Shown piece after piece: positions 54,094-64,000 of a stretch of 64,000 nucleotides of DNA (the stretch's first letter is position 1; the number at the start of each line of letters is the position of its first letter). The notes beneath the pieces were generated by a model that made no database searches, had not been told where the DNA came from, and worked only from the letters and a program-made list of their open reading frames with translations. Both the position numbers and the translations under genes were made by a program. The DNA lies in contig NW_020167530.1 in NCBI RefSeq assembly GCF_001641265.1, positions 434,001-498,000 of the forward strand, in the 5' to 3' direction. This DNA is from Pseudogymnoascus destructans. Taxonomy: Eukaryota; Ascomycota; Leotiomycetes; Thelebolales; Thelebolaceae.

Positions 54094-56945
54094 ATGGATC
54101 CTTTTTCTTTTGCATGCTCTGAGGCCTTGGAGCTACCTCTTAATGTGAAGATGCAAGTCTTTCCCCACGTCCACCCAGTCTGTTACCTTGAGGGCTTCCT
54201 AACATTGAGCAGTGTGCGCCTCGAAGGAGAACAGACCCAGATCCCATTTTCGACTCTAATAAAGAGGCCCGACCTGCGACATATCGGGTCAAATATCAGG
54301 TAGTGACAGGCAACCCCGTTCCAATCAAGTGCCATGCTAACAGCTCCATCCATAGCCCTCACTCGGATCTCTACTTGACTGTGCAGCTATGGGCTGACTC
54401 GAAGCCTCTTACAGTCCCAGTGCGAACTCCATACAAGCCGTTTAAGAATGAGAGGAAATGGGGGAACTGGTTGACACTGCCTGTTACGTTTAATACGCTT
54501 CCCTTGACGGCGCAACTCGCGATTACTGTCTGGGACGTTTCTCCCGCCGGCGGGGATGGAGCTCAAGGACACTCGATACCCTTCGGCGGAACCACATTTC
54601 CTCTTTTCGATAAGGAAAATACGTTGCAGAAAGGTCGACAGCTATGCCACTTGCACCGACACAAAGCCGCGGACGGGTTAGCGGGAACATCAACTCCAGC
54701 GTCATTGCCGACGCGAAGGAGCGAAAAGAATGGAGAGTCGGAGAACGGACTGGTGGATAAGGAGCAGGAAGAGGCTGAGAGACTAGAGAAGTTGCTGAAG
54801 AAGCATGAGATGGGAGAAATTCCTCGGGTGGAATGGCTTGATCAACTGGTTTTCCGTAACATCGAAAAACAAAACATCCTCTCGTCAAGTCCGTCGGCCA
54901 AGTCGCTACAGAACAGACGTTCGAAACCCGACGGCGATATTACCACGCTCGACGGAGAAGTTGAAGCAGATATCGAGAACGAGGTGTTCACGCTGCATAT
55001 TGAGCTACCACGTTTCGATTTCCCAGTAGTCTTTTCTGACCACGAGTACCCGCCTCCACCGATATCTTCGATGCAGCACTTGTCCTCGTCGCAAAACAAC
55101 ATTCTTAAGCCACCACCAGTGGTTTACTTTGGACCAGGCGTTGATGGGGAAGGTGATGGTGGGTCGTTTGGAGGACGCCTTGTCCGTATATACGACCCTG
55201 AGGTAGGCTCCCGAGACAACCCCGCAGAAACCAAGCATCGTCGACTTGTACGTGGCCATAGAACAGGGGCAATGGACCGCGACCTAAGACCGAACGCAAG
55301 ATTCCGTGATGAGTTGAACCAGATCGTTGGATCACCTCCGACCCATGCGCTGTCGCCAGATGAGAAGGATTTAATTTGGAAGTTCAGGCATCATCTTACG
55401 AAAGATAAGAGGGCATTGACCAAGTTTGTTAAATCAGTCAACTGGCAAGACAATAGCGAGGCTAGGCAAGCCGTTCAGCTCCTCTCAAAATGGACTGAAA
55501 TCGACGTCGACGATGCACTTGAGCTCTTGGGACCAAGCTTCGATAATTCAGATGTCAGGGCATACGCAGTTGACCGTTTACGGAAATCCGACGACGATGA
55601 ACTATTGCTCTATCTGCTCCAACTAGTCCAGGCCCTTAAATTTGAACACAAAACACCAAATTCGTCAGATGAGCCCAAAGCAGACTCTTCCCTGGCCCAG
55701 TTCCTCATTGCACGAGCTGCGAAGAGCTTCATGCTCGGCAACTACTTCCATTGGTATCTTATGGTCGAATGCGATGATAAGAGCGCCGGACAGCCGCCAC
55801 AATACCGCAAGCTCTTTGCAAAGGTCGAGTATGACTTTATGATAGAACTAGAGAAGACACCTACCGGCAAGGAAACTCGAAAGTTACTCCTCCGGCAAGC
55901 CGAGTTCGTCGCCGTCATATCCAAGATCTCGCTCGAGACAAGCGCCAAAGGAGGTCCAACCATAGCCAAAAAGGCGGAGCGGGCCAAACAATTTCTCGTG
56001 GATTCGAAGAACGAGTTGATCAATATTGACCCACCTCTACCTCTACCGCTCGATCCATCCGTCCTAATAAGCGGCGTCTACCCCGAAGAGACATCGGTCT
56101 TCAAATCCTCTCTCTCCCCATTAAAAATGACCTTCCGCACCTCATCCGGCCGCCGCTACCCCATCATCTTCAAAACAGGCGACGACCTCCGCCAAGACCA
56201 ACTCGTCATCCAAATCATCACCCTAATGGACCAGCTCCTCCGCAAAGAGAACCTCGACCTCAAGCTCTCCCCCTACAAGATCCTCGCCACCGGCGTCACC
56301 GCCGGCGCCGTCCAATTTGTCCCCTCCTCCTCCCTCGCCGCCATCTCCACTAAACACCGCAGCAGCGGCCAACCCCCCATCCTCACCTACCTGCGCACCC
56401 ACAACCCCGACGCCACCGCGCCCCTGGGCGTCCGCAAGGAAGCAATGGACACCTACGTCAAGTCGTGCGCGGGATACTGCGTCATCACCTACCTACTCGG
56501 CGTCGGCGACCGGCACCTCGACAACCTCCTCCTCGCGCCCTCAGGGCACTTCTTCCACGCCGACTTCGGGTACATCCTCGGCCGCGACCCGAAGCCGTTC
56601 GCGCCGCTGATGAAGCTAGGCTCGGAGATGGCGGATGGGATGGGAGGGCAGCAGGACGAGAATTGGGCACGCTTCAAGGAGTACGCGTTCACGGCGTATG
56701 CGGCGCTGAGGAAGCAGAGCGGGCTGGTGCTGAATCTGTTTGGGCTGATGGTGGATGCGAATATTCCGGATATCCGCGCGGAGCCGGAGAGGGTGGTGGA
56801 GAAGGTGATGGAGCGGTTTATGTTGGAGATGAGTGAGGAGGAGGCGATTAGGGGGTTTGAACGCATTATTGAGGATAGTGTGGGGGCGATCTTTCCGGTG
56901 GTTATTGATCGCTTGCATGGGATTGTGCAGCATTTCCGGACGTAA
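54094..56945 (+). CDS. vps34: Class III phosphatidylinositol 3-kinase Vps34
   Basis: Exons 54094-54152, 54213-54299 and 54356-56945 give 911 residues. Vps34 makes PI3P for endosomal sorting and autophagy. The C2 domain covers about 1-250 (MDPFSFACSEALELPLNVKI, SDLYLTVQLWADSKPL). A helical PIK domain (about 340-520) contains LSPDEKDLIWKFRHHLTKDKRALTKFVKSVNW. The kinase domain begins near 620 with LKMTFRTSSGRRYPIIFKTGDDLRQDQL. The catalytic loop is GDRHLDN (from 766) and the Mg-binding DFG starts at 785. The C-terminus ends in a short helix required for membrane activity. Intron 1 is GC-AG and 60 nt, so it could be mistaken for coding sequence; the expected NVKI-x-LEGEQ junction shows it is removed. 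Intron 2 is GTAGTG/CATAG, 56 nt. Confidence 0.95.
54153..54212 (+). other. GC-AG intron in VPS34
   Basis: 60-nt intron, donor AGAT|GCAAGT, branch CCTAAC, acceptor GAGCAG. The length is a multiple of three without stops, so an annotation program may read through it. Confidence 0.8.
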
Positions 56946-57212
56946 GGGGTGGGTATTGTTTTTGTTGGTAAGGTGTATTGGTGTTTGGTGTGGTAGACGA
57001 TCGTATGCAATACTTATAGAGCAAGACAGATGTTATATTGTACTGCACTGATAATATTGACGACGCATGCTTAAATTGAACATGTGAACAGTAAACACCA
57101 AACTCCACGTAATGCAGCACTGGCCCTCAGCAACCAGTGGTCTATCTAGACCTACACCCCCCCTCCCCCCCTTCACCACCAACATCCCCTTCAATACCCT
57201 ACCCCCCCTCAC
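56946..57212. other. Short intergenic, convergent 3' ends
   Basis: 3' UTRs of VPS34 and the V-ATPase subunit. A C-rich stretch occurs near 57150-57220. Confidence 0.5.
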
Positions 57213-57919
57213 TCATCCCCTACTCTTCGTATTCAAAATCAACGCCACAATCAACCCATACAACCCCAACACCTCCCCAAAAATCAGAATCAGCACCATC
57301 CCCACAAAAATCCTAGACTGCTGCATATAACTCCTCACCCCCATATCCCCCACAATCCCAATCGCATACCCCGCCGCTAGGCCCGTGAGCCCGACAGACA
57401 GGCCCGCGGCGAGGTGCAGGAAGCCCGTGAAGAGCGCGTAGTGCTGCCCCGGGGGTGGGGCCATGTCGCCGGCGATTAGGACGGCGATGACGAGGGAGTA
57501 GACGGCGATGATGCCGGACATGACGACGGGGATGAGGGACTAGATGGGGGAGGGGCGGTTAGCGCGGGTTGTGGATGGGGGTTTGGGGTGTGGGGGGAGG
57601 GAGGGGGGGAGGTATTATTACCTTCATGATGAGGTCTGGTCTAAACGTTCCCACGCCCGAGATTCCAATGCCCGATTTCGCCGTGCCGTATGCGGCGCCA
57701 ATAGCTATACCTTGTTAGCCATCCCCTCTCACAGTCTCTCCCGTCCATCGTATAGGAGACCTACTGCCAAAGATCATCGCAAACGCAATTCCGGCCTGTC
57801 AAAGCTGTCAGCTCCCTCTCTCTCCACGGTACTCAATCCCGTCGTAAGGGGGTGGGCGGGGGGTGCCATACCATTCCAATGAACGGCGCAAACTTGGGGG
57901 CGGATTCCGAGTCTGCCAT
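57213..57919 (-). CDS. vma11: V-ATPase proteolipid subunit c' (Vma11)
   Basis: Four exons on the minus strand, 57919-57872, 57795-57765 (31 nt), 57704-57622 and 57539-57213, give 162 residues. Donors are GTATGG, GTAGGT and GTAATA. It is a four-helix proteolipid of the V0 rotor that acidifies vacuoles. The N-terminus (MADSESAPKFAPFIGMAGIA) leads into GAAYGTAKSGIGI and FRPDLIMKSLIPVVMSGI. The proton-carrying Glu lies in IFGEVLGLYGLIVALIL (E143). The c' rather than c assignment rests on AVLIAGDM, YAIGIVGDMGVRSYMQQ and the ending ALILNTKSRG, which resemble yeast Vma11. It is not certain, because Vma3 is close in sequence. Its start faces that of the Rom2-type GEF. Confidence 0.85.
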
Positions 57920-59143
57920 TGTGAAGGCAGGCGCAGAGTGTTGATGTGCTGGTGGGCTGGTGCTGCTGCGATGGAAGCAGATGCGTTGGAGGGTCGTCGA
58001 TGCTGTACCGCGAGTCAGCCAGAGGTCGAAGCTATCCGCGAATGGCGCTAGCGCGTATGGAGGTTCGTGTCACGTGACTTTGTTGAGAAAACGAATGAAT
58101 CGCAGGGAATAAATCGCAGGGAATGAATCGCGTAGTCATGGGTGAGTGGGACATGATTAGATGGCATACGACGAGGGGATCGTGAGAATGAATCAGTCTG
58201 TGTTTCTTTTTGTATGCCTCGATATGGCATGACTTGATGGTGGGAGAGAGGCCGTGTGAATTGTTTCTTGGGATCTCCAATGACGATGCCCAGGATTCAG
58301 TGAAATAGAGTAGACACAGCCTCAGTTGACCCGCTTCTAGGACACCACAGCCACAGCCCCTTATCATACTGTAGTAAGTTATGGAGCCGGCAAGGGAATG
58401 CACTGTGCCTCTCACTAGCCACGATGGAGTCGATGGATATAGGGGAGAATGGGAGAATGACGATGAGGGAGTCGGCGTGTCCGTGGAAGAGAACTCCAGT
58501 CGGGAGTGCTGTTCATGGATACTCTCACAATAGCTGTACTGCGATGGACTGACCGCTGCTGAAACACCGTCTGCATACTCCCCATCCCGGATATATAACA
58601 ATATATAGCACATATACTAGAATATTCACACAAATCTCATAATCCATCACATCAATATATCAGGCCAACCCAGGCCAACCCCAACTAAAACTTGCTGGAC
58701 TTGCCTGTCGTGCACGCTGTAACTTCCCCGTAACTTCCCCGTAAATGCCCTGTACGTGCCTCGCCATTAGCGCTCTTTAGCACACTTTAGCACACTTTAG
58801 CCCACTCTAGCCCACTCGTCCTCTGTCTGGTCTGGTACTCCACTACCCATACTATACTCTGTGCGTTATCCCGTACCTTTTCCCGTCCAAGAACAACCAA
58901 ACGGCCTCGTCAGCCAACAGTCGACGACGCCAAAACCCAACTCCACACCACAAACCACTGAACACCACCTGCATATTTCATACCTTCCCACGAACTGGCT
59001 GTGACCACAACAACTTCAATGTCATACGCCTTGCCCCCCTCTCAAGGCTTGAGACTGTGCGCTGCCTCCTAGCACATCCTTATTCCCCCGACGGACCCGG
59101 CCATAATAAGGATTGCCTCTGGTCTCCACAGATCGATTCCGCC
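57920..59143. promoter_or_regulatory. Divergent promoter, vma11 / rom2
   Basis: 1.2 kb between opposite start codons. It contains AATCGCAGGG-type repeats (about 58090-58130), two GTAACTTCCCC units (about 58719-58740) and a 10-bp tandem array (58771-58817). A pyrimidine-rich 5' UTR precedes the GEF. No gene supported; a minus-strand frame at 58032-58613 lacks family features. Confidence 0.5.
58771..58817. repeat. 10-bp tandem repeat, CACACTTTAG type
   Basis: Consecutive decamers CGCTCTTTAG, CACACTTTAG twice, CCCACTCTAG and CCCACTC. Confidence 0.85.
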
Positions 59144-62100
59144 ATGGCAAATTATCAAGGACCTAGGCCAAACGGAGGCAGGCAGAGCGACTATGGCCAG
59201 CCGCCGTCATCAAACAATCAGCGGGATGCCGCCTTCTCCAACATCTTTGGTGCTGCGCCGCCACCAGGTCGCTCCCAGACCATGACCTCGTCCAACCCGT
59301 CTCCCAACATGATGCCACGGCCTGGAAGAACACAGACAATGGGCTCGCAGTATGATGGACGGTCTCCCATGGGCCGCGAGTCTCCGCCGCGGATGCCTCC
59401 TCCCCGACAGCCTCCGCCGCGGCAGCCAGGGGGATATCCTCCACAATCCCCCTCATACGCACCCAACGGCCAAGCCGGCCCCAATGGTTACTACCAAGGC
59501 CCACAGAGGCTAGCTTCCAACAGCGGCCCTCAAGTTCGCGATCAGCAGCTACCTCCCCCTCCTCCTCGGCTAGACCAGAGAAGGCCATATCCAGGACCCC
59601 AGAGGGTGGACCTGAGACAACAACCTAATATTTCCCAGCAGCAGCAATTTGCGCAACAGCAACGACAGCCCCCGCAGCGAGCATACGGCGGTCCAGCACC
59701 GGCCATGAACTCTGATCCGTATCGCTCACAGTCAATGGCATCGATTTCACGGCCGCAGATCTACCAGGCCCCACCGAGCAACTTTCAGCAAGCACCCGCA
59801 AATGCGTTCCGACACGCACCATATCAGAACAACCAACAGATGTCGTCTAAGATCACGGCGCAGGGCCGCCCGGTTCCCGAAAGAACGCACGATGAGCGCA
59901 CGATGTCCATGGCGAGTTATCCGCAAGGGCGAGACCACCAGACAATGAGTGGTCGTGTTATACCCACTAGACGCGCGGAAGAGCCGCAGGAGAGGACAAA
60001 TGGATATCAGATTGAGACCCCAGGTGCTGCCGGATCTATGACCCGTACGACCAGCATGGCGTCAACACAGGCCACTGAAGGCTCGGGCCGGTCTATGTCT
60101 ATGGCATCGACGGTGGTCCCCCCGGAAAGTGTCAATAATAGGACATCTGTTAAGTCGAATGGCAGCGGGACAGGACGGAGGGTGGCTACCAAGGCTCCCC
60201 TCGTATATCCAGCTCTGCTGTCTCGTGTCGGAGAATGCTTCAGGGATAGGATTCAAACGGGGGACCGGACGAAGAACGACCTCGCATATAAGCACGCATT
60301 TAGCGGTGCGGAAGCGGTGGATGTCATCAGCTATATCATCAAGACTACCGATAGAAATCTTGCTCTGCTCCTGGGTAGAGCTCTGGACGCCCAAAAGTTC
60401 TTTCACGATGTTACCTACGATCACCGATTACGAGATGCGCCGACTGAGATGTATCAATTCCGAGAGACTATGATGGATGATCCTTCCGACACCCCGGAGG
60501 TCAACGGTGTATTTGTTCTGCTGACGGAGTGCTATTCTCCTACTTGTACCCCTGACCACCTGTGTTACTCTATCGCGTGTCCAAGGAGATTGGAACAGCA
60601 GTCGCGACTCAATCTCAAGCCTCAACCAGGTCTGAGACGTGAGGACTCGCAGGCTAATCTCCATGACAACGAGCCCGATGAACAGAAATTGTGGATCAAC
60701 ACTGTATCCAAGGAGATTGCTGATAGCGTCGGAGACCGCGAGAAGAAGAGGCAGGAGGTCATCTCCGAGATCATGTACACTGAGAGAGATTTCGTCAAGG
60801 ATCTTGAGTATTTGAGAGACTTCTGGATCTTTCCCTTGCGAGGACTTGTCAGGGATGTACCCCCTCCTATCCCGGAATCAAGACGAGAGCGGATCGTCCG
60901 GACCATTTTCTCTAATATTGTCGACCCCCCGAGTATCCACGGCGTCAGTTCCAAGTTCGCAGAGGCCCTCACAGAACGGCAAAGGAAACACCCAGTCGTT
61001 TCGGCCGTTGGCGATATTTTCTTAGAATTCGTGCCCCAGTTCGAGCCATTTATCACCTACGGATCAAACCAGCTGAATGCCAAGTTCGAATTTGAAAAGG
61101 AGAGGTCCCTGAATCCGTTCTTCTCCAAGTTCGTGGATGAGACGGAGCGCCGGAAGGAGTCTAGGAAGCTGGAACTCAACGGTTATCTCACTAAGCCTAC
61201 GACGAGATTGGCTCGTTATCCACTGCTGTTGGACAATGTGCTCAAATATACGGATCCGGCAAGCCAAGATATCACGGATATCCCTAAGGCTATTAAATTG
61301 ATTCGAGACCTCCTGACTCGTGTTAACGCAGAGTCTGGGAAGGCTGAGAACCGCTTTAATTTGAGGCAACTCCACGAACAGCTCCGATTTAGACCGAATG
61401 AACGGGTTGACTTGAAGCTTACGGATGAGGGCCGAGAGTTGATCTACAAAGGAGCTTTGAAGAAGTCTCCAACAGACCCAAGTGAGATTCAGGCTTACCT
61501 CTTTGACCATGCCATGCTTTTGGTGCGTGTGAAGATGGTGGGCAAGAAGGAAGAAGTGAAGGTTTATCGACGGGTAGGTTCCCAGGTTCTATTTTGGATA
61601 AGATTTTTATACTAATACTACTCTAGCCAATACCGTTAGAACTGCTGGCAATAAAAGAAATGGACGATGTAGTGCCTAGATTGGGCGTCGTCAAGAGGCC
61701 CACCTCAAGTTTACTGCCCGGGAACAAGAGCAACACCGCGGATACTACGAAGGGTTTCCCAGTCAGTTTCCGCCACCTGGGACGAAAGGGGGGCTACGAG
61801 TTAACTCTTTTCGCGTCCACTGTCGGGTCCCGGAAGAAGTGGCTCGAGTATATTGATGAACAGCAGGAGAAGCTACGTGCACGCGGAGACTTCTATAACA
61901 AGACCACGCTATCTGCCGGCTTCTTCACGGCGATGAACCGTGTTAATTGCGCCGCACCGTTTGGTAAGTCGCTTATACTGAGGCTGGTTGACAGAAGCTA
62001 ACACTAGCAGATGGCGGACGAAAACTTATTTATGGTACTGATACTGGCATATACGTGTCAGATCGAAGATCAAAGGAGGCAGGGGCCAAGCCGAAACGTG

Positions 62101-63118
62101 TAATAGACGTACAAAACGTCACCCAAGTTGATGTCCTGGAGGAGTATCAGCTCCTCCTCGTACTATCAGCGAGATCGCTATTGTCGTTCCCGCTTTCAGC
62201 TCTCGATCCGAACGAGCCCACCCTCGGCAAGCGATCCAAGAAGATACAAAGCCATTGTAATTTCTTCAAGACCGGCATCTGTCTCGGCCGCCACCTAGTC
62301 TGCTGCGTCAAGTCATCCGCCCTCTCCACCACCATCAAGGTCTTCGAGCCCAACGACGCCATGTCCAAGGGCAAGAAGCAAAAGGGCTTCAAGATGTTCA
62401 ACAGCGGCCAAGACGAGCTAAAAGCCTTCAAAGAATTCTACATCCCCACCGAATCCTCCTCCATCCACTTCCTCAAGTCCAAGCTCTGCGTCGCCTGCGC
62501 CCGCGGCTTCGAGGTCGTCTCCCTCGAGACGCTCGAGACGCAATCCCTCCTCGACCAGGCCGACACCTCGCTCGACTTCGTCGCGCGCAAGGAGAATGTC
62601 CGCCCGATCCACATCGAGCGCCTCAACGGCGAGTTCCTGCTCAACTACAGCGAGTTCTCGTTCTTCGTTAACCGCAACGGCTGGCGCGCGCGTCCGGACT
62701 GGCGCATCGAGTGGGAGGGCCTGCCGCAGAGTTTCGCCTTGTCGTATCCCTGGATCTTGGCGTTCGAGCCGAATTTCGTGGAGATTAGGAATATTGAGAC
62801 GCAGGCGGTTCATATCATCCCGGCGAAGAATACACGCATGCTTCATACAAGCACGCGCGAGGTACAACCCCCCCCCCTTTCTATCCCCACCAAAATGTCG
62901 CGTGGTCAAAGCACTTACTAACACCCCCCCCGCAGATCCTCTACGCCTTCGAAGACGAGCGCGGCGAAGACATCGTCGCATCCATTGACTTCTGGCCCGC
63001 CGGCCAGCGACCCGACGCACGCATGTCCATCATGCCGCCCGCGCCGTCCACGGCCCCGCAACTACCCGCGCTGCAGATTGAGGGGGGGTCGTCGCGGCAC
63101 TCGCATGTTAGGCAGTAG
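59144..63118 (+). CDS. rom2: Rho1 guanine nucleotide exchange factor Rom2
   Basis: Exons 59144-61573, 61627-61963, 62011-62861 and 62936-63118 give 1266 residues; donors are GTAGGT, GTAAGT and GTACAA. The start is the ATG of MANYQGPRP, since the frame upstream has no ATG. Residues 1 to about 340 are Pro/Gln/Ser-rich. A DEP domain covers about 354-440 (YPALLSRVGECF to YQFRETMM). The RhoGEF (DH) domain is about 535-735 (KKRQEVISEIMYTERDFVKDLEYL; LTKPTTRLARYPLLLDNVLKYT). A PH domain lies about 760-900 and a CNH domain about 930-1230 (GGRKLIYGTDTGIYVSD; FKEFYIPTESSSIHFLK). This is the canonical Rom2/Rgf1 layout. Rom2 takes signals from wall sensors and PI(4,5)P2 and loads Rho1 with GTP for glucan synthase and the Pkc1 pathway. 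Confidence 0.95.
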
Positions 63119-64000
63119 GGGCCTCTTGTGGTGCGCGAGGGGTGACGCCGGCGGCCAGGGTCGCGGCTACGCAGTTTCCCGGCGGACGAGGAGTATACTG
63201 GTTCTCGCTGCGCGGAGACGGGACGAGATGAGATGCGAGACTAGGACGATTAATTACTTGTCAGATGGTGGTGGTGGTGACTGTATAATAAGCCGCCTGC
63301 ACTCTGTAGGCGGCTGCTGCGCGATTAGGGTGGAGGGGTATTAATTCATTCAATCGCTCCCCCATTCCTCGCGACATGTTGGTGTCGGGGGCCGAAGCGA
63401 GCGAGCGAGGTGACGGGTGAAGGGGTGAGCGAGGAGAGAGGTGGGAAGGTGTATTTTCGTTTAATATAGCTTTGAACCATCTGCAGGATTGGTGTGCGGT
63501 TAGATGGGTGTGTGTGGTGTGGGGGGTGAAAGGGAGGCAGGGGGGGAAGGGAACGGGGAACGGGCTTAAGTCTTTGTTTTTTGCTCAGCGGTGGCGGCGT
63601 AACTATCAATTTATATGAATGGAATGCGGATTACCCTGTTAAACTGTAAACGCTCGCGCAGCATGAGTATCAATGCTGGATGTGTAAAGTCTCAAAGATT
63701 GAAGTCGATGGCACGAGGAATATATGCACACAGAGAGCAGGTGTGGTGTAACGTATATCCTGTATCCTATTCCTATATCCTATATCCAGCTCCAAACATG
63801 CTTTCAACCCCCACCCCCTTCTATCGCATTCATCGCTCCAGTTTCGCTTTCATCCACGCAAACAAGCAAACTGCCCGCCACCCCCAACGTAACAAAACCC
63901 ACCCAAATAAACAAATCAATCAGAACATATCACGCGTCACGAATCACAACGCATAACGTATCCCCCCCCTCAATCCCTCCTCCTACTAACCCTCTCATCC
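63119..64000. other. Intergenic, 3' of rom2
   Basis: 3' UTR of rom2 and unassigned sequence to the window edge. No gene supported; pyrimidine-rich near 63800-64000. Confidence 0.4.

Noticed and set aside
59057..59143. N-terminal extension of Rom2
   Set aside because: It would begin at GTG with no signal or domain in the added residues; the ATG at 59144 is preferred.

Overview
The window is nuclear DNA of a filamentous ascomycete (Pezizomycotina; I lean towards Eurotiomycetes, but cannot prove it). The reasons are single genes on both strands split by short introns (47-151 nt) with CTAAC-type branch sites, a Zn2Cys6 quinate-type activator beside its AROM-derived repressor, a NACHT-type NLR fragment, fungal-only proteins (Mid2-like sensor, Pet191, Pfa5) and AT-rich intergenic DNA. 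I find no rRNA, tRNA, CRISPR array or intact transposon.

Layout. 1-1020: 3' end of a PI-specific phospholipase C. 4.2-5.7 kb: type II membrane glycosyltransferase-like protein (-). 7-7.8 kb: Mid2-like wall sensor (-). 8.9-9.4 kb: small secreted-protein gene with a frameshift. 10.3-15.7 kb: large Tus1-type Rho1 GEF. 16.3-19.3 kb: EMC1. 19.7-20.3 kb: truncated NLR. 21-22.4 kb: tail-anchored inositol-polyphosphate 5-phosphatase (-). 23-23.9 kb: SRR1-domain protein. 24.7-25.1 kb: complex I 9.5 kDa subunit (-), divergent from WBP1 (25.4-26.9 kb). 27.2-27.7 kb: Pet191 (-). 28.7-34.4 kb: divergent qutA (-) and qutR (+) regulators without quinate structural genes. 35.1-35.9 kb: GNAT acetyltransferase. 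36.5-44.5 kb: three tiny Cys-rich proteins around the palmitoyltransferase Pfa5 (40.9-42.5 kb). 44.5-47.7 kb: gene-poor. 47.7-49.7 kb: MFS sugar transporter (-) with a repeat-rich upstream region. 52-53.6 kb: Nse4 (-), divergent from Vps34 (54.1-56.9 kb). 57.2-57.9 kb: V-ATPase c' proteolipid (-), divergent from a Rom2-type Rho1 GEF (59.1-63.1 kb).

Functional themes. Phosphoinositide metabolism (PLC, 5-phosphatase, Vps34) and Rho1/cell-wall-integrity signalling (Mid2-like sensor and two different Rho1 GEFs) are well represented. A second theme is the secretory and endomembrane system (EMC1, WBP1, V-ATPase, Pfa5).

The most distinctive observations are four GC-AG introns among about 33 deduced introns; a loose cluster of very small Cys-rich zinc-finger-like genes; an orphan qutA/qutR pair with a 70-bp duplication of the qutR splice-acceptor region; and a four-copy CCAAT-box array with exact 10-bp spacing. 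All exon coordinates were deduced by hand from splice consensus and reading-frame continuity.
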